Shown: positions 27,462 through 36,478, numbered from the stretch's first letter. The stretch: DNA of 64,000 nucleotides from Singulisphaera sp045290345 (GCF_045290345.1 NZ_CP155447.1:6014001-6078000), one strand, 5' to 3'. Made by a program: numbers and translations. Notes: generated by a model not told the origin, from the sequence alone.

Positions 27462-28250
27462 TCAGGGCGTTCCCTGCGAACGACGAACACGATACTGAAA
27501 GTGCTTCGCGTTCATCTCGATGCGATGATCAACGGCATAGGGCTCCAGAAAGCCCAGGGCCGTCGAACGGGGAATTTGTTCGAGATGCTCCCCCAGCAGG
27601 AAGTGGAGTATCTTCCAACGATTCACGTCGGAATCGGGGAAGGCGAGCGTGTATCGCACGTCCTTGCGGCAAAACGGGAATGAGAATGCGAGGAGGGCGT
27701 CCTCAAAATCCTCAGCCGTGTGATAAGGGATCGGCCGGCCGAGCCACGCAAAGGCCTGCATCCAGATCTGGATGAGAACATTCTCTTTTCCTGCGATTGC
27801 AGCCAGAAACGACCCGCCCGGCTTGAGCGTTCGCACAATCCGAGTAAGCTCCTCACGCAAGGCCGGGACGTAGTAGAAGGCATGATTCGACAGCACCAGA
27901 TCGAACGGCTCGGCCAGATCATTCGGCAGTTGCGACCAGGCGCGGACAGGGGAGGCCGAGCGGCCTTGAAGCCGCTCCTGGGCCGCTCGACGATAATCGT
28001 CGACCGGTTCGACGAGTGCGAGCTCCACCTCACCGGACCGCCACCCGGCCCGATCCAGGAACTGCTCGGTGAATGTTCCCGGACCGCAACCAAAGTCGAG
28101 GATCCGGACGGGGCCAGGGCCCGGTTGAATCTCGCGCAGCCAGTCCTGGTAGATGGCCAAATCGGCTTCGGCTTCGGTCGCGTGGGCGACGAAGAACTCG
28201 TAGTCGCTCTGGATCGGGGCGAAATCTTTCTCGGTCGCGGTCGCGGTCAT
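27462..28250 (-). CDS. Class I SAM-dependent methyltransferase
   Basis: The 262-residue protein has motif I ILDFGCGPGTFTE, an acidic residue after the second strand (LALVEPV), and the motif LKPGGSFLAAI, so the Rossmann SAM-binding fold is complete. The ATG at 28250 has a GGAGGG site and is preferred over the frame's first codon at 28277. It sits 36 bases downstream of the ClC gene on the same strand, so they may be cotranscribed. Its acceptor is unknown. A role in modifying a small molecule or protein is all that can be inferred. Confidence 0.8.
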   Translation of the reverse strand: MTATATEKDFAPIQSDYEFFVAHATEAEADLAIYQDWLREIQPGPGPVRILDFGCGPGTFTEQFLDRAGWRSGEVELALVEPVDDYRRAAQERLQGRSASPVRAWSQLPNDLAEPFDLVLSNHAFYYVPALREELTRIVRTLKPGGSFLAAIAGKENVLIQIWMQAFAWLGRPIPYHTAEDFEDALLAFSFPFCRKDVRYTLAFPDSDVNRWKILHFLLGEHLEQIPRSTALGFLEPYAVDHRIEMNAKHFQYRVRRSQGTP

Positions 28251-28286
28251 TGTCCTTTCCCTCCTCTCACGCAACAACCAAGGGGA

Positions 28287-30173
28287 TCAAGCGACCGACA
28301 CAGGATCGGGCGATCGCAGCGCCTCGATCTGGGCGGTGTATGCGGCAATCAGCTCGCGCCGATTCAAGAGACCGATGAGCCGCGTTGGATCGTCGGGGGC
28401 GACGACCGGCAACTCGTCGACGTTCAGCTCGGTCAGCCGCTTCAACGCCGTGTGCAGGTCGTCCGCCGGGGTGACGGTGAGCACGGGGCGGTGGGCCAGA
28501 TCGTCGGCCACGACCAAGGGGGCCCAGGCCGCCCCCTCAAGGGCCAGGCGGATATCATGCAAGGTAAAAATCCCTCGCAACCCGCCCTGGTTGTCCACGA
28601 CCAGAAACAGAGTTTCCGTCGATTGGGCGACGCGACGGACGATCGCCGCGAATGGGGTACCGGCCGGGATCAGTTCGAGCCCTTCGGCCCGGACCGCGAC
28701 CTGGCCGACGCAAAGCTGTTCCAGAACGTCGATGACAAAGTCCCCCTGGTGAGCGGGGCTATCGACGGGGCTGGGCACCTGCTCTTCATAGAGCGTCCAG
28801 CGCCTGGAGAGTCCCATGTTCAAGCCGCAGACCAGCATCAAAGGGACGAGTAAGCTATAGTTGCCCGCCATCTCGGAGACGATCATGATCGAGGTCAGCG
28901 GGGTCTTCGAGACACCGGCGAAAAAGCCTCCCATGCCCACCAAGGCAAACGCCGCCGGGTTCAGGTTCCAATGCGGAAAGAGGCCGGCCAGGAGTTGGCC
29001 GACCGCGCCTCCGAGCATCCCCCCAATGAAGACGGAAGGACCGAAGACCCCTCCGCTCCCCCCCGAGCTGATCGTCAGGCCCGTTGTCACCGTCTTCAGC
29101 AACGCCAGGGTGAGCAGCATTCTCACGCCCATCTGGGGAGCGAATGGCAACTCGTGCGGCTGGAGGAGCGACGGAGGCATCCCGATGGCCCCCCACTGCA
29201 CCCAGCCGTATCCACCGGTCATCACCTGGGGAAAGGCCAGGGCGATCAACCCGAGCAGCAGTCCCCCGAGTGCGGGCTTGAAGTGCCTTGGCATCGGCAG
29301 AGGCTTGAACACATGGTCGCGCAGTCCGTAAAAGACCCGGACATAGATCCAGCCGACCCCAGCGCAGGCCAAGGCCAGCAAGACGAACATGGGAAGCTCC
29401 CTCAGCCCGTGGAAGGCCATGTTCGGGACGATGAAGATCGGTTTCGGCGTGATGAAGAGCGCGAAGGTGGAGTAAGCCACGATCGAGCTGGCCAGACAGG
29501 GCAACAAGGCCGCCGACTCCATCGCGGCCGTCATGTAGAGCACCTCGCAAGCGAACAAGGCCCCGCCCAACGGGGCGCGGAAGATCGCCCCGACTCCCCC
29601 CGCGGCCCCTGCCAGGATAAGGATCCGGCGCTCGCTCGGGGTCAAGCGCAAGAGCCTCGCCAGGAACGAGCCAAAGCCTGCTCCAATCTGCGCGATCGGC
29701 CCCTCCTGGCCCGCCGAGCCGCCAGTCCCGATCGTGATCACCGAGGCAATCCCCTTGACCAGAGGAACCCGCCCCCGGATCTGCCCCCCGCCCCGGTGGA
29801 ACGCGCGAATCAAGGCGTCGGTGCCATGCCCTTCGGCCTCTGGAGCCCAGGTGAAAACGATCAGGCCGGCGATCAAACCGCCGAGCGTCGGAATCAGGAG
29901 CACCAGCCACCACGGAGAGGGGTCGGTGATCGCATGGGCAACCCCCTCTCCCGTGGGGGGCATGTGGAAATGGAGAAAACCATTGAGCACGTAGCGCACC
30001 ATCAGGTCCAGCAACCGCAGGAATACGACCGCTCCCACCCCCGCGATCAACCCGACCATCGGGCTGCAAACGGCCACTCGACCCGCCCCCGGAACGGCCC
30101 ACTGGCTCATCAATCGATTCAAAGGCCGCCCCAGAAGGGCCGTCGCGCGGCGTCGAAACTTCGATTCGACCAT
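28287..30173 (-). CDS. ClC-family chloride channel/transporter with two CBS domains
   Basis: The 628-residue protein has many hydrophobic helices. The ClC selectivity segments are present: GSAGQEGP near 152-159, with the gating Glu at 157, and SSGGSGGVFGPS later. The usual GSGIP form is replaced by GHG. The C-terminal ~150 residues carry two CBS motifs (for example LRGIFTLHDIRLAL and LIGLLNRRELIA), which often bind adenine nucleotides and control gating. The gating Glu suggests a H+/Cl- exchanger rather than a passive channel. The methyltransferase gene follows it closely. Confidence 0.88.
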   Translation of the reverse strand: MVESKFRRRATALLGRPLNRLMSQWAVPGAGRVAVCSPMVGLIAGVGAVVFLRLLDLMVRYVLNGFLHFHMPPTGEGVAHAITDPSPWWLVLLIPTLGGLIAGLIVFTWAPEAEGHGTDALIRAFHRGGGQIRGRVPLVKGIASVITIGTGGSAGQEGPIAQIGAGFGSFLARLLRLTPSERRILILAGAAGGVGAIFRAPLGGALFACEVLYMTAAMESAALLPCLASSIVAYSTFALFITPKPIFIVPNMAFHGLRELPMFVLLALACAGVGWIYVRVFYGLRDHVFKPLPMPRHFKPALGGLLLGLIALAFPQVMTGGYGWVQWGAIGMPPSLLQPHELPFAPQMGVRMLLTLALLKTVTTGLTISSGGSGGVFGPSVFIGGMLGGAVGQLLAGLFPHWNLNPAAFALVGMGGFFAGVSKTPLTSIMIVSEMAGNYSLLVPLMLVCGLNMGLSRRWTLYEEQVPSPVDSPAHQGDFVIDVLEQLCVGQVAVRAEGLELIPAGTPFAAIVRRVAQSTETLFLVVDNQGGLRGIFTLHDIRLALEGAAWAPLVVADDLAHRPVLTVTPADDLHTALKRLTELNVDELPVVAPDDPTRLIGLLNRRELIAAYTAQIEALRSPDPVSVA

Positions 30174-30696
30174 GAATTCGGGGTCCTTCGGGAGAATTCG
30201 GTTCGGGGTTGCCGAGCTCCGCTGGCAACAGAGCCGGCGTTCATCATCGGACCTCGATCAACACTTGCGAGAATCCTTGACTCGATACCACGATCGCACG
30301 AACGCATGTTCTTCCAAGCCTATTCCCGCCGCTTGGCGCCGGCCTCGGTCCGTCAACCCGGACACGATCCCCCACGCAGGAGTGCATGAATTCAACTGTC
30401 GGCTTCTCACCAACCCTTTAAAAAAAGTCAACCCAAACCCCATTGCCCGCAAACTCGCGGGTCCGACTCTCGGCCCGAAGCCGGGCGGCGCGGTCAGGAG
30501 GGCATTGTCAGGGAGAACTCCGTGGAGGAGGCGAATCCTCCTCTTCCCCACGTTGCCTGCACTCGGTAAGCTCAAAAATATTCCGTTTCTACCGGTTCGG
30601 GCACAACCGGACAACGGACTTTTCACATCAACGAAAGTGACGCGTGGGCATTCCAGCGCGACGCTGCGCCAGACGATCAATGTCACGAGGCCTACG

Positions 30697-30993
30697 ATGG
30701 GTCGAAAGAAGCGAAAAGAGCGGTTCCTCGCACCTTCCTCCAACTTCGGCACCCTCTCCCCCTGGGACCGAGGCGTCCTGGAAGCCCACTGGATGCACTC
30801 CGTTCGAACGCAAAAACTTCGGGAACTTCAGGTGAAGGTGACGCGGCAACGGGGCGGGTTCTTCGCATGGATCTGGCCGGCGAGACGCCATTACCTGGAT
30901 GGACTGCTCCATGGTCTCGCGGGCGAGATCAAACGAAGAAGCAAGGGGGATTCGAGCGAGGATCGCCTCTCCAACCCGACCAATCAACCTTGA
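30697..30993 (+). CDS. Small basic hypothetical protein
   Basis: A 98-residue frame begins MGRKKRKERFLAPSSNFG and contains a helix with WDRGVLEAHWMHSVRTQK. It is strongly basic and has no recognised domain. The frame stays open far upstream, to 30172, but that part looks like non-coding sequence, so I take the ATG at 30697. The stretch 30174-30696 (523 bases) shows no other gene. Confidence is low because no homology can be checked here. Confidence 0.4.
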   Translation: MGRKKRKERFLAPSSNFGTLSPWDRGVLEAHWMHSVRTQKLRELQVKVTRQRGGFFAWIWPARRHYLDGLLHGLAGEIKRRSKGDSSEDRLSNPTNQP

Positions 30994-31003
30994 CCATGAA
31001 TCA

Positions 31004-31058
31004 CACGGAAATCAAAATCAATCAAAACACTTGTTTTTGAATCATCCTCATTTCCGTG
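31004..31058. terminator. Imperfect hairpin between convergent genes
   Basis: CACGGAAAT at 31004-31012 pairs with ATTTCCGTG at 31050-31058 over a 37-base loop. It lies between two convergent genes (the small hypothetical and DUF1080), so it may stop both transcripts. There is no clear T run, and the surrounding CACGGAGAGCACGG-like sequence also has the look of a dispersed repeat. Confidence 0.35.
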
Positions 31059-31092
31059 CTCTCCGTGGTTTGATTTCCTTTCGAGCGAGTGC

Positions 31093-31925
31093 TCACTCGT
31101 CCAGTTCGAGAATTTCCACCTTGCGGAATTCGATCGGGTGACTCTCGCTCTGGAGTGAAATGTAGCCCTCGCGCAGTCGCTTGTCTCCGTCCTTGATCAG
31201 CGTCCGGGCATCGGGGTCCTTCTCGTCGTACTGCGGCTTCTCGTAAGTCAGCACGAGTTCACCGTTCACTCGATGCTGGATCTTGCCGTCGCCGTGGACT
31301 TCGACTTCGACGGTGACCCACTGGTCGCCCGCGTAGGTCTTGGATTTCGAATTGTTGCAGTGCTGAGTGATCAACTTATCGTTCATCACGATGTGGGTCC
31401 CCGGCGTACAGACGTTGGCCGTCGAGCGCTCTTTCTTGCCGTCGCCTCCGAGGAACTGGACCTCAATCGAGACGGGGAACTCCTGATCCTGCCTCATGCT
31501 CTCGGGCGACTGGCAATGGAGCATCACGCCGCTGTTGCGGATCGCCCAACCGGCCCGCCGGGGCACTGGTCGCCCACGAATCGGTATTCGATCCGAAGCT
31601 TATAGTTCGAGTACTTCTTCGCCGAGAAGAGATGGCCGAACTTGCCGTCGAAATTGGGATATCCATCAAAGGAAACCTTGATAACCCCATCTTCGACCCG
31701 GAACGTGTTGGCGTAGTTCTCGCCCGCCTTGTACTTGGTGATCTTGGGGGTCCACCCTTCGAGGTTCTTGCCGTTGAACAGGCTGACCCAGCCTTTCTGG
31801 CTCGCGGCCTCTTGGCCTCGGGCGTCATTCATTCCCACCAGAACGAGGCCGAGGGCCAGGGGAGCCATTCTGGCCAAGGTTCGGACGGAAGCAGGCCGAT
31901 GGTCGGCGAGTCGATTCTGGGACAT
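31093..31925 (-). pseudogene. Exported DUF1080 protein, interrupted by a one-base frameshift
   Basis: The N-terminal part (31524-31925) has a signal segment (ALGLVLVGMNDARG) and the DUF1080 start GWVSLFNGKNLEGWTP, and ends in FVGDQCPGGP. The C-terminal part (31093-31566) continues with WAIRNSGVMLHCQ and ends in LQSESHPIEFRKVEIL, which is the rest of the same domain. One C (forward strand) appears to be missing at about 31549-31552; adding it joins the two frames. DUF1080 is a concanavalin-like beta-sandwich, suggested to hydrolyse 3-keto-glycosides; it is abundant in planctomycetes. The ATG at 31925 has an AGGAG site. Whether it is a true pseudogene or an assembly error cannot be decided here. 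Confidence 0.8.
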
Positions 31926-32098
31926 GCGCGTTCACTCCTGGCTGGGGATCACGTCTCTTCTTTACTTGACTGACGCGGCTCCGAGAGCTCGATCGCCCCG
32001 GAACGGATCCGCGGGGTTGGGTACGGCCCCGTTCGTTGCCGACATCACGGCCTGATTAGAACGGCCCGAGTCGACGTCGTCAAAGGATCGGACGCGAT

Positions 32099-33154
32099 TC
32101 AAGCCTCGCCCGCCTTCGGTTCCAGGTCGGTGCTCTGCCCTGGTCGTGCGAACGTGTGCCCCTTGAAAACGCGAAATAGATAGTAGATCGAGGGGAACAG
32201 GATCAACGAACCGGCCGCCAGGGCCCCCAGCAGCAACTTATGGATCAGCGGAGGTGCGGCGCTGTTTTGCACCGTCAGGTCGGGGGGCACGAGATAAGGG
32301 TTTTGCGCCAGGGCACAGCCCCAGAGGATGAGAGCCACCTGAATCATCGCGGCCGCGCGCGACCACTGATACCAGCGGAACCAGAGGCCGGCCAGTGCGA
32401 GGATCGCGCACGCCCCGGTCGCGATCCGGACCGGCAGGCCCCAGGGAGAGGCGTCGAGCCCGCGAAAGACGAGCGGGGCGTCGCGGCGGGCGAGCAGGTA
32501 GACCGCGTACGCAAGCGCCCCCACCAGCACCGCCGAGACCAACGCACGGCGGCGGAAATCATCCTGGAGCGCCGCGTCCGACGTCTCCAAGGTCAGATAG
32601 ACCGCCGCCAGGTAAGAGAAGATCGCCAGGGTAAAAAGACCGACCGTCAGCGGGAACGGGCGGAGCCAGGACGAGAACAAGGAAAAAGGTCCCTCGGGGT
32701 GGGTTCTCAGATTCCCGGTGGCAATGGCGCCGACGATCGTCCCGAGTAACACGGGCGTGACGACACTGGGCAGCGGAAAAGTGCGTCCCCAGCGCTTCTG
32801 ACCGAGTTCCGTGGTGTCATAGTGGGCAAACGTAAACGCCGAGCCCCGCAGCACGATGCCAATCAGCATCAAGGAGATTGGAACGTGCAGGTCGGTCATG
32901 ATGACCGCGAAAGCGGCGGGAAAACCGGTGAAGAGCAGAACGATCACGATGATCAGCCAGACGTGGTTCGCCTCCCAGACCGGGCCGATGGCATTCGCGA
33001 TCAATTCATGCTGGGCCTCGGCGCGCGGACCGCGCGCCAGCAGGTGCCAAACCCCCGCCCCAAAGTCTGCCCCGCCAAACAAGGCGTAGAGCGTCAGGGC
33101 AAACAGCATCGCGAGCGCGATGCCGATCTCCGGGGAAATCGAAAGTGCGTTCAT
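32099..33154 (-). CDS. cydB: Cytochrome bd quinol oxidase subunit II
   Basis: The 351-residue protein has about eight membrane helices and the CydB opening ALTLYALFGGADFGAGVW, followed by GPVWEANHVWLIIVIVLLF, the conserved core. It pairs with CydA in the membrane to take electrons from quinol and reduce oxygen to water with high affinity. The ATG at 33154 overlaps the cydA stop as ATGA, so translation is coupled; a longer frame upstream lies inside cydA and is not real. No CydX-type small subunit was recognised. Confidence 0.92.
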   Translation of the reverse strand: MNALSISPEIGIALAMLFALTLYALFGGADFGAGVWHLLARGPRAEAQHELIANAIGPVWEANHVWLIIVIVLLFTGFPAAFAVIMTDLHVPISLMLIGIVLRGSAFTFAHYDTTELGQKRWGRTFPLPSVVTPVLLGTIVGAIATGNLRTHPEGPFSLFSSWLRPFPLTVGLFTLAIFSYLAAVYLTLETSDAALQDDFRRRALVSAVLVGALAYAVYLLARRDAPLVFRGLDASPWGLPVRIATGACAILALAGLWFRWYQWSRAAAMIQVALILWGCALAQNPYLVPPDLTVQNSAAPPLIHKLLLGALAAGSLILFPSIYYLFRVFKGHTFARPGQSTDLEPKAGEA

Positions 33155-34500
33155 TTTCCACTCCCCGCGATCGTGACACCGGTCAGGTCTTCGGCCCCGG
33201 GACTCGTCCGAAACTGCATCCGCAAGAGCAGCACGACGACAACTCCCAGGATCAAGTAAAGCGTGGTATAGCTGAGCATCGAGACCCAGAGCCCGCCGAC
33301 CGGGGTCACGGCCTCGGTCGTCCGCATGATCTTCTGAATAATCCAGGGTTGCCGTCCCACCTCGGTGACGGTCCACCCCGCCTCGATCGCTATCATGCCA
33401 AGCGGACTGGCCAGAACCACCGCGCGGAGGAACCAAGGACCGTCGGGCAGTCGACGCTTCCGCAAGGCAGCGATCCCTCCCCAGAGCGCGACGAGCATCA
33501 TCACCGAGCCACACGCGACCATGGTCTGAAACGCCAGGTGAACGACCCGGACCGGAGGCCGGTCGGCTTTCGGCACGTCGTTCAGCCCGACCACCTCGGC
33601 GTCGATCGCGTTGTGTGCCAGCAGGCTCAGGGCGCCCGGGATCTCCAGGGCAAAGCGCGTCTCTCCTGTCTCCGGATCGGGCCACCCGCCTATCCTGAGC
33701 GGCGCTCGCCGCTCCGTTTTGAACTGCCCCTCCATCGCCGCAAGCTTCACCGGCTGTGTCCGCGCCACGACCTTGGCGGAGTAATCTCCGCTGAGCGGCT
33801 GCAAGAGCGCCGCGGTGCCACCGACCACGAGGGCAATCGCCAGCGCCCGGCGATGAAATCGCACCGTTCGATCGCGGCCCAGGTAGATCGCATGAACCCC
33901 GGCCACCATGAACCCGGTCGCCGCGTAAGCCGCCAGGGTCATATGGAGCGTTTCCGCCACCATCGACGGATTCAACAAGGCGGCAATCGGGTCAATGTCG
34001 GTGGCTTGCTTCCCATCGAGCACAAACCCGGCCGGCGTATTCATCCAGGCATTCACCGAAACGACCAGGATTCCCGAGAGAGCCCCGCTGAACGCGACGA
34101 TCACCCCCGCCAGCCAGTGCGCGAGCGGAGGAACCCGGTCCCACCCATAAATGTAGATACCAAGAAAGATCGCCTCGGTAAAAAAGGCGAACCCTTCCAG
34201 CCCAAAGCCGACTCCGATGATCGGTCCGGCGAACTGCATGAAGTGGGGCCAGAGCAACCCGAGCTCGAAGGAAAGAACTGTTCCCGAGACCGCGCCGACG
34301 GCAAAAAGAATCGCCGCCCCACGCGCCCAGCTCCGAGCCAGGAACCGGTAGACCCCGTCACCGGTCCGTAGCCAACAAGCCTCGGCAATGACCATCATCA
34401 AGGGAAGCGCAATTCCAATCACCGCAAAGATGATATGGAACCCCAACGAAATGGCCATCTGCCAACGTGCGGCCAGAAGGTTCGACATCAGTGGTTCCAT
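33151..34500 (-). CDS. cydA: Cytochrome bd quinol oxidase subunit I
   Basis: The 449-residue protein has the axial His of helix 1 (SLGFHIIFAV), GLLWPHFMQF, the quinol/haem motif GFGLEGFAFFTEAIF and later AFQTMVACG. The length is short for CydA and fits the short Q-loop (cyanide-insensitive) type, in contrast to the long-loop enzyme of E. coli. It carries haems b558, b595 and d and oxidises quinol. The start at 34500 has an AGGAAATGG stretch upstream; a start at 34488 is possible. The promoter region is shared with the divergent ars operon. Confidence 0.92.
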   Translation of the reverse strand: MEPLMSNLLAARWQMAISLGFHIIFAVIGIALPLMMVIAEACWLRTGDGVYRFLARSWARGAAILFAVGAVSGTVLSFELGLLWPHFMQFAGPIIGVGFGLEGFAFFTEAIFLGIYIYGWDRVPPLAHWLAGVIVAFSGALSGILVVSVNAWMNTPAGFVLDGKQATDIDPIAALLNPSMVAETLHMTLAAYAATGFMVAGVHAIYLGRDRTVRFHRRALAIALVVGGTAALLQPLSGDYSAKVVARTQPVKLAAMEGQFKTERRAPLRIGGWPDPETGETRFALEIPGALSLLAHNAIDAEVVGLNDVPKADRPPVRVVHLAFQTMVACGSVMMLVALWGGIAALRKRRLPDGPWFLRAVVLASPLGMIAIEAGWTVTEVGRQPWIIQKIMRTTEAVTPVGGLWVSMLSYTTLYLILGVVVVLLLRMQFRTSPGAEDLTGVTIAGSGK

Positions 34501-34627
34501 CGTGCCATTTCCTATTTTTCAGAGCCGCGCGGCCATCCCATTATACGACAACTCCCACGACGCTGCCGATGGGGCAAGCACGGGTAAACCGGTGGCGACT
34601 GTTGACATTGGCACTGCGGCCCCCTAT

Positions 34628-34643
34628 ATTCGCTTAAGCGAAT
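34628..34643. promoter_or_regulatory. Palindromic ArsR-type operator
   Basis: ATTCGCTTAAGCGAAT is a perfect 16-bp palindrome, 27 bases upstream of the arsR start and 128 bases upstream of cydA. ArsR/SmtB repressors bind AT-rich 12-2-12-like palindromes near the promoter and let go when metal binds. This is the best operator candidate for the ars operon. Since it also lies upstream of cydA, the oxidase could be affected. Confidence 0.7.
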
Positions 34644-34669
34644 GAAGCAAAACCCGAAGGCCGAGCGCG

Positions 34670-35047
34670 ATGCCAGACACCCGACCGACACCAACGACTC
34701 TCACGCTTGCTTCCGCCTCGGGCCTATTCAAAGCCTTCGCCGATCCGGTCCGGCTGCGGCTCCTGAACTTGCTGTCTGAGGACCGGGAGGTCTGCGTCTG
34801 CCACCTCCACGAAGCGCTCGGTTTGCCGCAGCCAACCGTCTCCCGCCACCTCGCGTACCTCAGAAAGCACGGTCTGGTCGTCGGCCGCAAAGAAGGTTTG
34901 TGGGTTCACTACCGCCTGGCCAAACCGAAGTCAGGCCTCCATCGCACCTTGGTCGGCAGCCTGGAAACCTGTCGCCACGAACTCGACGTGCTCCAAGACG
35001 ACCGCAACCGGCTCATCCGCGCTGTCTCCTGTTGCGACGGAACCTGA
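34670..35047 (+). CDS. arsR: ArsR-family metalloregulator
   Basis: The 125-residue protein has a winged helix (FADPVRLRLLNLLSEDREVCVCHLHEALGLPQPTVSRHLAYLR). The VCVCHL segment holds the two cysteines that bind As(III) in the ArsR family. The recognition helix is LPQPTVSRHLAYL. The C-terminal CCDGT could add a ligand. It should repress its own operon until arsenite binds. It is the first gene of the set arsR, exported phosphatase, arsM. Confidence 0.9.
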   Translation: MPDTRPTPTTLTLASASGLFKAFADPVRLRLLNLLSEDREVCVCHLHEALGLPQPTVSRHLAYLRKHGLVVGRKEGLWVHYRLAKPKSGLHRTLVGSLETCRHELDVLQDDRNRLIRAVSCCDGT

Positions 35048-35073
35048 TTCTCTCCCTGATTTTTTTTGCCAAC

Positions 35074-35084
35074 TATATTCGCTT
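35074..35084. promoter_or_regulatory. Possible ArsR half-site ahead of the phosphatase
   Basis: TATATTCGCTT repeats the left half of the ATTCGCTTAAGCGAAT operator together with its TAT flank, 94 bases upstream of the ArsC-like start. It could be a second binding site or internal promoter control. The match is short, so this is tentative. Confidence 0.4.
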
Positions 35085-35177
35085 TACCCCATACAGAACG
35101 AGAATAACTACATACAAATGTCAAGTTTTCGATTTGTACTAGCTGCCCGGCCTACCAAGGACAAAGGAGCGAACTTG

Positions 35178-36197
35178 ATGACGCGTCCCCTCGTTTTCCT
35201 GGCGTGTGTCGCCTTGACCGCGACAGCCAGGGCTTCGCCCCCTCAGCCGGACCGGGATCCGGGGCTTTTGGTACGTGCTCTCTGGCTCATTCAACGCCAA
35301 GGCACGCCGGACGCTCTCGCCCCTCAGAGCGATCAGGCCATGAAAGGACGGCTTTTCAAAGCTTTGGGCAAGGATGGGACCCTGACCTCGACGGAACTGA
35401 ACGGGCTGATGGCCTCCTCAACGTTCGCCAAACTCGCCGGCCCCGACCAGCGGCTCGACCCTCAGGAGATCGCCATGGCGCTGACTGCCGACACCCCCGA
35501 GTCGCGGACCCGATTGCTTCCGGGGATTCGGGCTCATGCCGATTCTCTGACCACCTCCTTCGACCTGATCCACGATTCGCACCGAGTCGCGGGCGACGCG
35601 ATGGTGGCCTGGATCGCTGAGAAATATCGACCGGGCCAGGCCTTGAACCTCACTGTGATCTGCACGGGGAATAGCCGACGCAGCATCCTGGGAGCGACCA
35701 TGGGAAACATCGCCGCCGCCTACTACGGTCTGCCCGAAATCCGGTTCCATAGTGGAGGGACGGCCCCCACCGCGTTCAACCCGCGCACCGTGAATGCCCT
35801 CCGCGAGATCGGCGTCGAGATCGACCCGACGGGCGGCGAAGCCAGGCGGGGTGAGCCCGCGACCGCGAACCCGATCTATCGGGTCCGCTGGGGGACTCCC
35901 AGCGACTCCGGCTCGCCCCCGCTGGAAACCACCGAGTTCTCCAAGCTTTATTCCGACCCCGCGAATCCGCAAGCCGAGTTCGCCGCCCTGCTCGTGTGCA
36001 GTGAGGCCGACGCCGGATGCCCGGTCGTCCGAGGCGCATCGGTCCGGATCCCGGTCCCCTACCTCGACCCCAAAATCTATGACGACGGCGCCTACGAAAC
36101 CACCAAGTATGCGGAGCGTCGCGACGACATGGGTCGCTTGCTCTTCTCCGTGTTGATGCGCGTTCGCAACCAACTTCACGAGCGTCCCACGAACTGA
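35178..36197 (+). CDS. Exported ArsC-like low-molecular-weight phosphatase/arsenate reductase
   Basis: From the ATG at 35178 (AAAGGAG site 9 bases upstream) the protein has 339 residues. The first ~20 form a Sec signal (VFLACVALTATARA). Residues ~25-125 are helical, with a weak EF-hand-like loop (GKDGTLTSTE). The C-terminal half is a low-molecular-weight phosphatase fold with P-loop CTGNSRRS (Cys162) and the acid Asp in PYLDPK. Similar soluble proteins sit beside arsM in other bacteria. It would reduce arsenate or dephosphorylate a phosphotyrosine. A periplasmic place would be unusual for an arsenate reductase, which normally works on cytoplasmic arsenate with cell thiols. The longer frame to 35118 lacks a ribosome site. 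Confidence 0.8.
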   Translation: MTRPLVFLACVALTATARASPPQPDRDPGLLVRALWLIQRQGTPDALAPQSDQAMKGRLFKALGKDGTLTSTELNGLMASSTFAKLAGPDQRLDPQEIAMALTADTPESRTRLLPGIRAHADSLTTSFDLIHDSHRVAGDAMVAWIAEKYRPGQALNLTVICTGNSRRSILGATMGNIAAAYYGLPEIRFHSGGTAPTAFNPRTVNALREIGVEIDPTGGEARRGEPATANPIYRVRWGTPSDSGSPPLETTEFSKLYSDPANPQAEFAALLVCSEADAGCPVVRGASVRIPVPYLDPKIYDDGAYETTKYAERRDDMGRLLFSVLMRVRNQLHERPTN

Positions 36198-36478
36198 CCA
36201 AAAACGAGGAGCCGCGACTGAGCGAGAAACTCGCTGGATCTCCGACCCAGTCGAATGAGTAGCACGGCCGGCCCGGCCGTATCCCCCCCGGCCCAGGGCA
36301 ATTCCTCAGACTCGCGCCGAACCCGAGGGAAAAACGGCCGGGCCGGCCGTGCTACTGCAAATCGGGGGAAAAACGGCCGGGCCGGCCGTGCTACTGCAAA
36401 CCAACCCGTGGCGGAAACCGCAAGAATCATCGGTTCTTTCGCACTTTTCGCGGATCGTTGACCAAAAACGAGGAGCCG
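36195..36478. repeat. Inserted repeat segment flanked by 20-bp direct repeats
   Basis: The 20-bp sequence tgaccaaaaacgaggagccg occurs at 36195-36214 (overlapping the phosphatase stop) and again at 36459-36478 (including the arsM ribosome site). Between the two lie ~244 bases with repeats of ACGGCCGGGCCGGCCGTGCTACT: direct at 36334-36356 and 36373-36395 (39-bp spacing) and inverted at 36258-36280. Without the insert, arsM would start only about 30 bases after the phosphatase stop, so the segment seems to have entered a tight operon and duplicated its junction. Confidence 0.65.

Noticed and set aside
28855..30389. Long frames on both strands over the chloride channel (457 and 472 codons)
   Set aside because: The ClC frame has the selectivity and CBS motifs; the others have none and are shadows.
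36258..36395. Possible CRISPR array from the repeated GC-rich units
   Set aside because: Only three copies, one inverted, with a 16-base spacer between the two direct ones; no cas gene is near.
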